This document shows, in pieces, positions 36,223-43,577 of a DNA stretch of 64,000 nt. The stretch comes from Nitrospirota bacterium (GTDB lineage: Bacteria; Nitrospirota; Thermodesulfovibrionia; Thermodesulfovibrionales; UBA1546), in the NCBI GenBank assembly GCA_009773185.1, contig WPIF01000002.1, positions 62,001 to 126,000 on the forward strand, written 5' to 3'. Under the pieces are notes generated by a model that saw only the letters and a program-made list of their open reading frames with translations, was not told the origin of the DNA and made no database searches. Numbering within the stretch: position 1 is the stretch's first letter; every line of letters starts with the position of its first letter. A program made the position numbers and the translations under genes.

Positions 36223-36260
36223 AAAAGGCCGTCCCGATTTCCGGGACGGCCTTTTTTATT
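36223..36260. terminator. Terminator between hppA and the convergent hypothetical gene
   Basis: AAAAGGCCGTCCCG-ATTTC-CGGGACGGCCTTTT, a 14-bp stem with A and T runs on both sides, so it can serve both strands. Confidence 0.9.
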
Positions 36261-36271
36261 TGCGCAAAGAA

Positions 36272-36664
36272 TTACAGTCCGAGTTCTTTTTTCAGCCAGT
36301 CCCGTATCTCATCAGTAATGGCGTACATGCCATGCGTAGGAGGGAGTGCCGGCTTGTCAATTGCAGTCCGGAGCATCTCAGCCGGTATCTCATCTATCTT
36401 GCCTATAGTAGTGGTGATGTCAGACCTTCCTATTCTCAGAAGCATCAGTCCAGGCGGTTCTGTTTCAGACTCGATGTAAAACATGTACCCGGTGATTTCT
36501 TTGAGTTTTTCGAGATCCTCGGGATGGGCCTGAAAACGGGGCTCCATCATAACCTGAGGTGTTACATTGAATTTGATCTCAGACAGAATGTCAGGACGTT
36601 TTTTTATATCGTTAAGCCCGAGTATGTCATAAATGTTCATATCATCCAATTCATTGCTGTTCAT
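36272..36664 (-). CDS. Hypothetical protein
   Basis: 130 residues, acidic, soluble, with no signal peptide or membrane segment. It begins MNSNELDDMNIYDILGLNDIKKRP. The second half (GLMLLRIGRSDITTTIGKIDEIPAEMLRTAI) looks like beta strands followed by a helix. The family was not recognised. A TATAAT on the minus strand near 36745 may be its -10. The 326-bp gap upstream (36665-36990) has no other gene, only a small palindrome AGAAGGCGCCTTTCT (36840-36854). Confidence 0.6.
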   Translation of the reverse strand: MNSNELDDMNIYDILGLNDIKKRPDILSEIKFNVTPQVMMEPRFQAHPEDLEKLKEITGYMFYIESETEPPGLMLLRIGRSDITTTIGKIDEIPAEMLRTAIDKPALPPTHGMYAITDEIRDWLKKELGL

Positions 36665-36990
36665 ATTGGTACCTCTTTCCTGTTTGGTGGTTAGGAGAAT
36701 GCCTGCCGTGGAACATAATCCTAGTTTAATCGGTTTTGTGTTGTATTATATCATATAAGAGCAGTTGCAAGCTCTGACTATTGCCTGGTGTGCAGCTCTC
36801 AGAAAATGACTGTCAGATGGCATAGCTCCTCGCTGGTTTCAGAAGGCGCCTTTCTGCTATAATAGACCATCCTGCATTTACAGGCAATAAATGTGTCATT
36901 CCCGCTGGAACAGAAGAACTGAGGAGACTGCAAGCGCCTGGAATTTTTTACAGGATTTGTTCTTACAAAATAAAAGTAAAGGAAATCAAA

Positions 36991-37902
36991 ATGAATAGTG
37001 AGCAAAAAGGATTCGATGAGGGATTGTCAGAAGTAAAAAAAGATGTTGAGGCAAAAGTCAAGAAAAGCGTGGTTGTGCCTGAGTACCTGACCGGGCAATC
37101 AAAAATGCATTTCCGCTGTTATCCCGGCACCGGCTGCTTCACAAAATGCTGCAGCGGAACAAGGATACTCCTTTCGCCCTACGATATATACGCGCTGAAA
37201 AAAAGACTCGGCATGACATATAATGAGTTCCTTGCAACCCATACCCAGCAGTCATTCATTGACAATACCCCTCTTCCAATCACTATTCTTAAGATGAAGA
37301 ATGATGAGACAAAGTCATGCCCCTTTGTTACAGTTGAAGGGTGCACTGTATATGCCGACCGTCCTCTCACCTGCCGGTATTATCCGATAGGCATGGGCAT
37401 CATGAAGCAGTTTGACAAGGGAACCGGCACCAACTTTTTTATAAAGATAAAGGAAGACCATTGTCTGGGCCATAATGAAGATAAGGTCTGGACCATTGAC
37501 AAATGGCGGGCAGACCAGGGCTCGACCGTATATGATGAGATAAACAATGACTGGATGGAGGTAGTGCTCAAGGCAAAGACACTCGGAATGGTTGAGTTCA
37601 GCCAGAAGTCTCTGAGCCTGTTCTTCATGGTCAGTTCGAACCTTGATGCCTTCAGAAAGTTTGTTTTTGAAAGCAATTTTCTTAATGCGTATGATATCGA
37701 GCCGGAGGTTGTCAAGCGGATAAAGGAAGACGAAATTGAACTCCTGAAATTTTCTCTCTCGTGGCTCAGATTCACCATGTATGGCGAAGGGGATTTCAAG
37801 GTGAAGGAAGAAGCCAGGAAGACGGCCAGGGAAAGGCTGATTGCTGAACGCGAAGAGCAGTCCCGGCTGGAGCGGGAAAGAAGTCACAGGGAGCCGGACT
37901 GA
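36991..37902 (+). CDS. YkgJ-family cysteine-cluster (zinc/iron-chelating) protein
   Basis: 303 residues. The cysteine pattern CYPGTGCFTKCCSG (about 45-58), CPFVTVEGCTVYADRPLTCRYYP (about 110-132) is the YkgJ/PF03692 signature, thought to bind a metal or Fe-S centre. The C-terminal 60 residues are a charged helix (KVKEEARKTARERLIAEREEQ). The function of the family is unknown. A second member lies just downstream (38066). Confidence 0.78.
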   Translation: MNSEQKGFDEGLSEVKKDVEAKVKKSVVVPEYLTGQSKMHFRCYPGTGCFTKCCSGTRILLSPYDIYALKKRLGMTYNEFLATHTQQSFIDNTPLPITILKMKNDETKSCPFVTVEGCTVYADRPLTCRYYPIGMGIMKQFDKGTGTNFFIKIKEDHCLGHNEDKVWTIDKWRADQGSTVYDEINNDWMEVVLKAKTLGMVEFSQKSLSLFFMVSSNLDAFRKFVFESNFLNAYDIEPEVVKRIKEDEIELLKFSLSWLRFTMYGEGDFKVKEEARKTARERLIAEREEQSRLERERSHREPD

Positions 37903-38065
37903 TACCGCAGATATTTCTTGCTAACATTGATTGTCTGATTAAGAACAAGAAAAGGGAATGTTGTGCTGGCTTACGAATCCGGTATTTTGCCTGAGTTTAT
38001 TTCACAAATAAGATTAACTGGGTGTGTTGAATTTTTCAGATGCCTATGTTATTTTCATCATTGTC

Positions 38066-38716
38066 ATGAGCGATAGACATATAACTGATAATAAATGCCT
38101 GCCAAAGCGCGTGCAATTTCCGGATGACGAATCAAAATTCAGATGGATGCCGATGCTTCTCGATGCCTATGCAATAATTGATGAAGGCATTGCTATTGCC
38201 ATCAGCGAAGAAGATAAACGCGATATAAAACTGTCATGTAAAAAAGGCTGTGACAGCTGCTGCCGCACGCATAAAGATATCCCTGTTTATCCGTTGGAAC
38301 TGGTTGGAATCTACTGGTTTTCCACGGAAAAGGTAGTTCAGCCCGTGCGTGAAATTCTTAAGAGGCAACTATCAAGCCATATAAAAGGAGACCCCTGCCC
38401 TTTTCTTATAAACAGTTCCTGCTCGATACATCTTATCCGCCCCATAGCATGCAGGCAGTTTAATGTTTTCAACAGGCAGTGCGCTGAAGGTGAAGACCCG
38501 TTTTATACCAGAAGAGATGATGTCCTGACTCCGATAAAAGATTATACTGCTCAGGCTTTCTATACTATGCTCCCATTCTATGGGGTTACTGATGAGGATG
38601 ACAAAATTGATGCCATAGAAAATAATCTCATTCATTCCCTTGTTCGCATTCTGCAATCATGCAGTTGGAAAGAGCTGGCCGGAATAATGACTGATTTTGA
38701 TGCAAAAAAGCATTAA
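38066..38716 (+). CDS. YkgJ-family cysteine-cluster protein (second copy)
   Basis: 216 residues from the ATG at 38066. An in-frame GTG at 38024 is also possible, and neither has a clear ribosome binding site. The signature is LSCKKGCDSCCRTHKDIPVY, then CPFLINSSCSIHLIRPIACRQFN, as in PF03692. It is only distantly similar to the first copy. The two may form a pair, but there is a 160-bp gap and no shared motif beyond the cysteine cluster. Confidence 0.75.
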   Translation: MSDRHITDNKCLPKRVQFPDDESKFRWMPMLLDAYAIIDEGIAIAISEEDKRDIKLSCKKGCDSCCRTHKDIPVYPLELVGIYWFSTEKVVQPVREILKRQLSSHIKGDPCPFLINSSCSIHLIRPIACRQFNVFNRQCAEGEDPFYTRRDDVLTPIKDYTAQAFYTMLPFYGVTDEDDKIDAIENNLIHSLVRILQSCSWKELAGIMTDFDAKKH

Positions 38717-39085
38717 ACTTTCAGTTCATCCGGCAATCTGCTTGTAATGCAGGTTTAATTAGCTAACAGAGCACACACATGTAAATCAATGTAGTGCATG
38801 CGGAAATCATTGCTGTATAAGACTTTGGAGGGGTTTGGGCAGGCGCTCTTTCAGAAACCCCATGATTTAGATGTAACACGCTGATTTAATTGATTTTTTA
38901 TAATGCACATAAAATAGGCAAAATGGAGAAGATGAAGGCAAATAGAGGGAATGCGAAGCCTTATAACAACTTAATTAACAAGTTATGAACAATTGTTGAT
39001 AAGCTAAAGTTAAGATTTACAGATTGCATGCTTGTAATATATTTTTAATAGAAAATTAAACCGCACAAAAAAATAAATAAATTCT
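38717..39085. other. Intergenic stretch without recognised gene
   Basis: 369 bp, AT-rich, between the stops of two convergent genes. I see only a weak GGGGTTT...AAACCCC stem (about 38831-38862) and no convincing ORF, tRNA or promoter. Confidence 0.6.
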
Positions 39086-40045
39086 TTAAATCTTCTCAAT
39101 TAGCGCTGCAGCGAGGAGCGGGAACATTATCTCATGATGGCCGGTGAGGGCGTAGGAGCAGCCTTTCTTGTGCGTAGGGCGCTTGAGTACGTTCTGATGG
39201 GGCCTGTAGTGCTGGATAAAGTCCATATTTACAGTTGTAAAGTTTTCAACCTTGTTTCCTAAATTTCTTGCCACTGTCAATGCCTTTAAAAATACCTCGG
39301 GCATGATAACCGCAGAACCCAGGTTTATATAAACCCCGCCCTCCAGATCTGATACAACAGACGTGAAGAGTTTAAAATCCCTGTGGCTTCCCTCTCCGAG
39401 TGAGCTGCCGTCAGCCTGCGGGTGCATATGGATTATGTCTGTGCCGACAGCAACATGAACTGTTGAAGGAATATCAAGCTGATGCGCTGCTGCAAATATG
39501 CTGTTGTCCTTAAACTTAAACTTGCTTTTGTAAATCATCTCGCCGAGCGATTTCCCTATGCCCAGCCCTTTTTTTACCCCGGAATTTATAGCCTTATTGG
39601 TATATTCTCCTGTTTCTTTTGCCATTCCGAATGTGCCTTTGCACAATTCCTCTGCAACATCTTCGGAGGTCTGTCCCGTGAAGGAGAGTTCAAAGTCATG
39701 GACAATGCAGGCGCCGTTTGTTGCAATTGCAGTGACAATCCCTTTGTTCATCAAATCAATAATTATGGGCGAAAGCCCTACTTTTATAGGATGTGCGCCC
39801 ATGCCCAGGATGACAGGCCTTTTGTTTTTTCGTGCATTGATTACAGCGTGTATAACAGCCGTCAAGTCCCTGGCTGCCAGGATATCCGGAAGCCCATGAA
39901 TAAAGTTATCGAATGAATTCCCTGATATATGCGGAGTTGCTGCCGAGGCGAGTTCCACTTTGCTTTTTCTTCTGAGCAGAGGGTAAGTCTTTATTTTACT
40001 CAGCGATATGGGCTTATATTTCTTCATAGTGTCAAATTTTAACAT
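39086..40045 (-). CDS. Conserved-looking protein of unknown function (Rossmann-like)
   Basis: 319 residues, soluble. Striking conserved-looking blocks: VILGMGAHPIKVGLSPIIIDL, VTAIATNGACIVHDFELSFTGQTSEDVAEEL, HVAVGTDIIHMHPQADG and INLGSAVIMPEVFLKA. The glycine-rich loop and the D-F-E and H-M-H runs suggest a nucleotide- or metal-binding enzyme. It faintly recalls NAD-binding deoxyhypusine-synthase-like folds, but I cannot assign it. An ATG 18 nt downstream (MKKYKPIS) is an alternative start. Confidence 0.7.
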   Translation of the reverse strand: MLKFDTMKKYKPISLSKIKTYPLLRRKSKVELASAATPHISGNSFDNFIHGLPDILAARDLTAVIHAVINARKNKRPVILGMGAHPIKVGLSPIIIDLMNKGIVTAIATNGACIVHDFELSFTGQTSEDVAEELCKGTFGMAKETGEYTNKAINSGVKKGLGIGKSLGEMIYKSKFKFKDNSIFAAAHQLDIPSTVHVAVGTDIIHMHPQADGSSLGEGSHRDFKLFTSVVSDLEGGVYINLGSAVIMPEVFLKALTVARNLGNKVENFTTVNMDFIQHYRPHQNVLKRPTHKKGCSYALTGHHEIMFPLLAAALIEKI

Positions 40046-40128
40046 AAAAAGATTGATTTTATAACTAAAATTATGTTATTAAATATAACCAAATTTTAAC
40101 GCGGTCTATGACCACAAGGAGGAAGGAA

Positions 40129-40425
40129 TTGCCAGCTAAAGCAGCAAAAAAGAAAAATCTTTCAGCAATAAAGAGGACAAGGCAGACAGAAAAACGCAAC
40201 CTGCGCAACAGCGCTGTCCGTTCAAGGATAAAGACGCTTTCAAAAAAAGTGGAAGAAGCAGCAGCCGGGAAAAATAAAGAGCAGATGGGGAAGCTGTTGG
40301 GAGAGACAGCAAAGGCAATACAGTCCGCTGTATCAAAAGGCGTGCTTCATAAAAATACAGCTTCAAGAAAGATATCAAGGCTCTCCAAATTGGCAAATAC
40401 TGTTCTTAAAGTTTCAGCAGCCTGA
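40129..40425 (+). CDS. rpsT: Ribosomal protein S20
   Basis: 98 residues from a TTG start with AAGGAGG 6 nt upstream. The track's ATG at 40108 precedes that Shine-Dalgarno and adds residues not seen in S20. The basic helical sequence AIKRTRQTEKRNLRNSAVRSRIKT is the S20 hallmark. The last 20 bp overlap the end of holA on the opposite strand. A TTG start is consistent with S20's known dependence on weak start codons. Confidence 0.94.
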   Translation: MPAKAAKKKNLSAIKRTRQTEKRNLRNSAVRSRIKTLSKKVEEAAAGKNKEQMGKLLGETAKAIQSAVSKGVLHKNTASRKISRLSKLANTVLKVSAA

Positions 40426-41287
40426 CAAGCAGGTATTCCAACGGATAGGCGCCTCCGGAGCTTTTTATCCGGATGTCGGCATCATTCAGCAGCTCAAATA
40501 TCTTTTTGTAGTATTCGCCCCTGTTGCTTTGAGCGGCCAACCTGCTGTATTGCCAGTTAATTGCGCCCAGCAGACTGTAGGGTTCCGCTGTTTCTGAAAT
40601 TACCCTGTAGATTCTGAACACCTTTTCCGGGTTTTTTTCCCTGAGCGCGTTTGTCAGGTCAAAGACGCTGTATTCCCTGCTTCCCTCTACAATCTCTCTG
40701 ATATTGCTTATAGTGATTGTCTCATTCCCGATGCATGCAAGTTTTTCGACCTCTGAAGACAGAAGCCCTATATCTGTGCCAATGATGCCGATAAGGTATT
40801 CGATGGCGTCATCTTTAATTGAGAGGCCTTTCTGCCTTGCCTTGTCTTTTATCCAGAAGGGCAGGTCCTGCTCCCTTATATCAAGACAGATGGCCTTTAT
40901 CCCTTTGGTATTTTCTTTAAGTTCTTTTTTCATGGTTCCTCTGTGAAGCATTATAAGCGCTGCATCAGGGGAGGGATTGGCTATATAAGGCTGGAATTTT
41001 TTAAAATCCTTCCCTGGGAATTTCTGGAGATTTTTGACGATAACGTACCGCCTGCCGCCAAAAAAAGAAACCGTATTCAGTGTGCCTGTTATCTGCTCAG
41101 GCGTTGGGGTTTCATCTCCGGAGTCCATGTCAAAGACATTGATGTTAAAATCTGTTTCTGCCCCGGGTATGGTTTTCTTAACTGCAGAAAGCGCCTCTTC
41201 CAAAAGGTACTGGTTATTTGCATATAGAAGATATACAGGCGATGTTAATCCTTTATCTATTTCCTGCAAGAAGTTCTTGATGCTCAT
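40406..41287 (-). CDS. holA: DNA polymerase III subunit delta
   Basis: Clamp-loader subunit that opens the beta clamp. 293 residues, N-terminal AAA+ fold (MSIKNFLQEIDKGLTSPVYLLYANNQYLLEEAL), conserved FFGGRRYVIVKNLQKF at about 75-90, the helical middle and a C-terminal collar domain ending AINWQYSRLAAQSNRG. In many genomes it follows leuS-lptE. Here an MBL gene on the other strand intervenes. Confidence 0.92.
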   Translation of the reverse strand: MSIKNFLQEIDKGLTSPVYLLYANNQYLLEEALSAVKKTIPGAETDFNINVFDMDSGDETPTPEQITGTLNTVSFFGGRRYVIVKNLQKFPGKDFKKFQPYIANPSPDAALIMLHRGTMKKELKENTKGIKAICLDIREQDLPFWIKDKARQKGLSIKDDAIEYLIGIIGTDIGLLSSEVEKLACIGNETITISNIREIVEGSREYSVFDLTNALREKNPEKVFRIYRVISETAEPYSLLGAINWQYSRLAAQSNRGEYYKKIFELLNDADIRIKSSGGAYPLEYLLVRLLKL

Positions 41288-41413
41288 TTTAGTAAATATA
41301 TATTAGCATATATCAGTGATAACCGCCTTCCTGCCTGGGTATTGATAACCATAAATTAATGCTATACAATTAAATGCCAAAAGGTTTAAAATAGGGCGGT
41401 AAAAGGCAGAGGC

Positions 41414-41476
41414 ATGGCGGCTAACTCTGCAAAATATACAGAGGCCGTAAGTCTTGTCAGGGTATATGAGGGATAA
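41414..41476 (+). CDS. Possible 20-residue leader ORF
   Basis: ATG GCG GCT AAC ... GAG GGA TAA (MAANSAKYTEAVSLVRVYEG) ends exactly one base before the next ATG, with AGAGG upstream. It may be a leader peptide or chance. Weak support. Confidence 0.25.
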   Translation: MAANSAKYTEAVSLVRVYEG

Positions 41477-42943
41477 ATGATGGACGGCATTACGATAAGG
41501 GTGCTTGGTGACTATGGCCCGTTTTCAAGAATGGGCAAAAGCATAGGGTATCAGGTGACAATCGGGCAATCCAGTTATCTTGTTGACTGCGGTTCTCCCC
41601 TCTTCCAGCAGATCGGCGGCCATGGGCTTAAAACCATAAGCGGCATGATAATTACGCACTGCCATGATGACCACAAGAGATGGTTTTCCGACCTGGCCCT
41701 GTTTAATATGTATGCGCCGGATATCCCGCACAAGATTTATCTTATTACATCGGAAGGAATAAACGAAGAGCTTTTCAGGTCATCAGGTCCTGCCCTTGAC
41801 AGAAGCCTGTCTCCGGATTCAAAGAGAGTAGTGGATATTTCCTACGATGAATATATTGATTTTAAGGTGATAGGCCCGTTGCCAAAATACAGAATAGTCT
41901 GCAAGGATAAAGGGAACGGTGAATCACGTCTCTATGTATCTGACAGGAACGGCAATAGTATAGGGCCTGACAGTGCCAAGATAGTTATAAGCAAAAAAAC
42001 AGGGAGGCCCCGCCTGCTTTTTAAAGACCCCGATTATAAAGAATGGGTTGAACCCGACAGTTTCTATCCTTTTTCCTCTGAAGTGTTTTACGAGAAAGAC
42101 AAGAATATTTATAGAGACCCCGAAGGTTTTACTATCGAAGCAATCAATGCGCCTGTATGGCACGGGGTCCCGGGGATAGGACTGAAATTCAAGACAGATA
42201 AAGAGACCCTGATTTTTAGTTCAGATACCGTTCATGACCTGAGGCTGTGGAAGCAGCTTTACTCGGAGAAGAAGATTCAAAAATTTTCCATGTCAAAAAA
42301 AGAGTTTGAGTCAGCATCGGTTATCCATGATGATATCAATAATTATATTGAGCGGACATGGGGCGAGGAGAGGTTCAGGGAGGCGGATAAGGCCTTTGAT
42401 GATGGTGTTATTATACATGATATTTCATCAAGGAACAGTATTGTACACACAGATTACCAGCAGCTGAAGCATACTGCCTTGAAGAGAAATAATGTCATAT
42501 TGACCCATAGCCCTGACAAGATGACCTCCGAGTGGATGCTGAGCAAGGCAGATAAGGTTTTCATGGTTAAGGAGAATACTTTTTATGAGGTTGTCAGCGG
42601 GGAGCTTTTTCCCTTGAATGCTGATGTATACCATAAGGAAGAGGGCCGGTATTATGTAGGCTACAGGAGTGCAGAAGGGAAATATGCAGTCTATGAAAAA
42701 GATGAAAACCTGAGCCTTTCCTATCAGGGGAGGCCTGAGCTTGGGAAACAGCTTTACAGAATAGATTTATATGAGGACATATCAGGCAGGTATTTCCCGA
42801 GGCTGGAAAGCGTGGATTCGGCATATCAGGAGCGCATAGACGGTAGTGTTGAACTTGTGAAATTTTTTGTTGATGACAGCAGCGGAAAAGATGTAGAAAG
42901 CTGCAGAGACAAGATTCAGGTCAAAAATTTAGTTAAAAATTAA
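41477..42943 (+). CDS. Metallo-beta-lactamase-fold hydrolase with C-terminal extension
   Basis: 488 residues. MBL fold in the first half, with the metal motif ITHCHDDHKRW (HxHxDH, about 55-65), the third-His region NAPVWHGVPGIGLKF (about 224-238) and Asp in IFSSDTVHDLR. A later His (VILTHSPDKM) completes the site. The last 120 residues (VYHKEEGRYYVGYRSAEGKYAVY...) are a beta-rich extension of unknown role. The RBS is GAGGG. It may be related to RNase Z-like or phosphodiesterase MBLs; the substrate is unknown. Confidence 0.78.
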   Translation: MMDGITIRVLGDYGPFSRMGKSIGYQVTIGQSSYLVDCGSPLFQQIGGHGLKTISGMIITHCHDDHKRWFSDLALFNMYAPDIPHKIYLITSEGINEELFRSSGPALDRSLSPDSKRVVDISYDEYIDFKVIGPLPKYRIVCKDKGNGESRLYVSDRNGNSIGPDSAKIVISKKTGRPRLLFKDPDYKEWVEPDSFYPFSSEVFYEKDKNIYRDPEGFTIEAINAPVWHGVPGIGLKFKTDKETLIFSSDTVHDLRLWKQLYSEKKIQKFSMSKKEFESASVIHDDINNYIERTWGEERFREADKAFDDGVIIHDISSRNSIVHTDYQQLKHTALKRNNVILTHSPDKMTSEWMLSKADKVFMVKENTFYEVVSGELFPLNADVYHKEEGRYYVGYRSAEGKYAVYEKDENLSLSYQGRPELGKQLYRIDLYEDISGRYFPRLESVDSAYQERIDGSVELVKFFVDDSSGKDVESCRDKIQVKNLVKN

Positions 42944-42995
42944 GTTATCACTTCTCGTTTAAATATGTTTACTTTTGCCTTTTTAGATATTTCCA

Positions 42996-43577
42996 TCAGG
43001 GCTTGTTGCTATCTTCTTTTTTGAGTGGTCTTACAGGCGTATTGTCCGGTTTTGTATATACTATCCCGGCCCTTATCTCCGAAGACAGGTTTTTCAGGGC
43101 AGTTTCGATTGCCGGTTCTTTTGAGGCCACTAATGCCTGCAGGCTGGTCTCATTGTAGAACGATACAATAAAAACTCCGCTGTTTCTGAGTTCTGTAACC
43201 TTTCCTTCAGGCGAGGTGAGGAAGAACTCTCCCTTTATAATCACCTCATACTCAACTGCCAGTCCTTCTTTTTCCGTTAAGGGCTTAAGTTCAAATTTTG
43301 TTATGACGCCGGTAATTACATACCCGGAATTTCTGGAAATCATAATGCCGTTTTTAATCAGTTCATCTGCAAGGGCCTTCTGAAGTTTGTCCTCAAGTTT
43401 CGGCTCAAAGGTCCTGTTTTCTATCCTGCCTATCCTGACAGAATCAAACGGCAGGGTCTCTCGTCCCTGAAATTTATAACCGCAGCCGGTTAAAAAGCAG
43501 AGAGCAGAGAGCAGAGAGCAGAGAGCAAAAAGCAGCATGGGCCTTTCAATTTTTAACTTTAAACTTTTAACTTTCAT
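42996..43577 (-). CDS. lptE: LPS-assembly lipoprotein LptE
   Basis: Outer-membrane lipoprotein that plugs LptD. 193 residues. The lipobox LTGCGYKFQGR (Cys about 32) and the downstream IENRTFEPKLEDKLQKALADELIKNG match LptE. The gene order leuS-lptE is conserved. Its signal peptide core, LLFALCSLLSALCFLTG, is encoded almost entirely by tandem GCAGAGA heptamers, and the preceding residues by AGTTAAA-type repeats. A functional signal has apparently been built from repeat DNA. Confidence 0.85.
   Translation of the reverse strand: MKVKSLKLKIERPMLLFALCSLLSALCFLTGCGYKFQGRETLPFDSVRIGRIENRTFEPKLEDKLQKALADELIKNGIMISRNSGYVITGVITKFELKPLTEKEGLAVEYEVIIKGEFFLTSPEGKVTELRNSGVFIVSFYNETSLQALVASKEPAIETALKNLSSEIRAGIVYTKPDNTPVRPLKKEDSNKP
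43497..43536. repeat. Heptamer array GCAGAGA encoding the LptE signal peptide
   Basis: GCAGAGA three times, then GCAAAAA and GCAGC. Read on the minus strand it gives LFALCSLLSALC. An AGTTAAA-type array (43553-43577) encodes the first residues. Confidence 0.75.

Noticed and set aside
36260-36694. 144-residue plus-strand ORF opposite the hypothetical at 36272
   Set aside because: Both strands are open here; the minus-strand ORF has acidic, protein-like composition, while the plus-strand one is Cys/His/Arg-rich and begins inside the hppA terminator.
38717-39085. Possible replication origin in the AT-rich gap (TTGATAAGC, TTATGAACA words)
   Set aside because: No proper DnaA-box cluster, no dnaA/dnaN/gidA neighbours.
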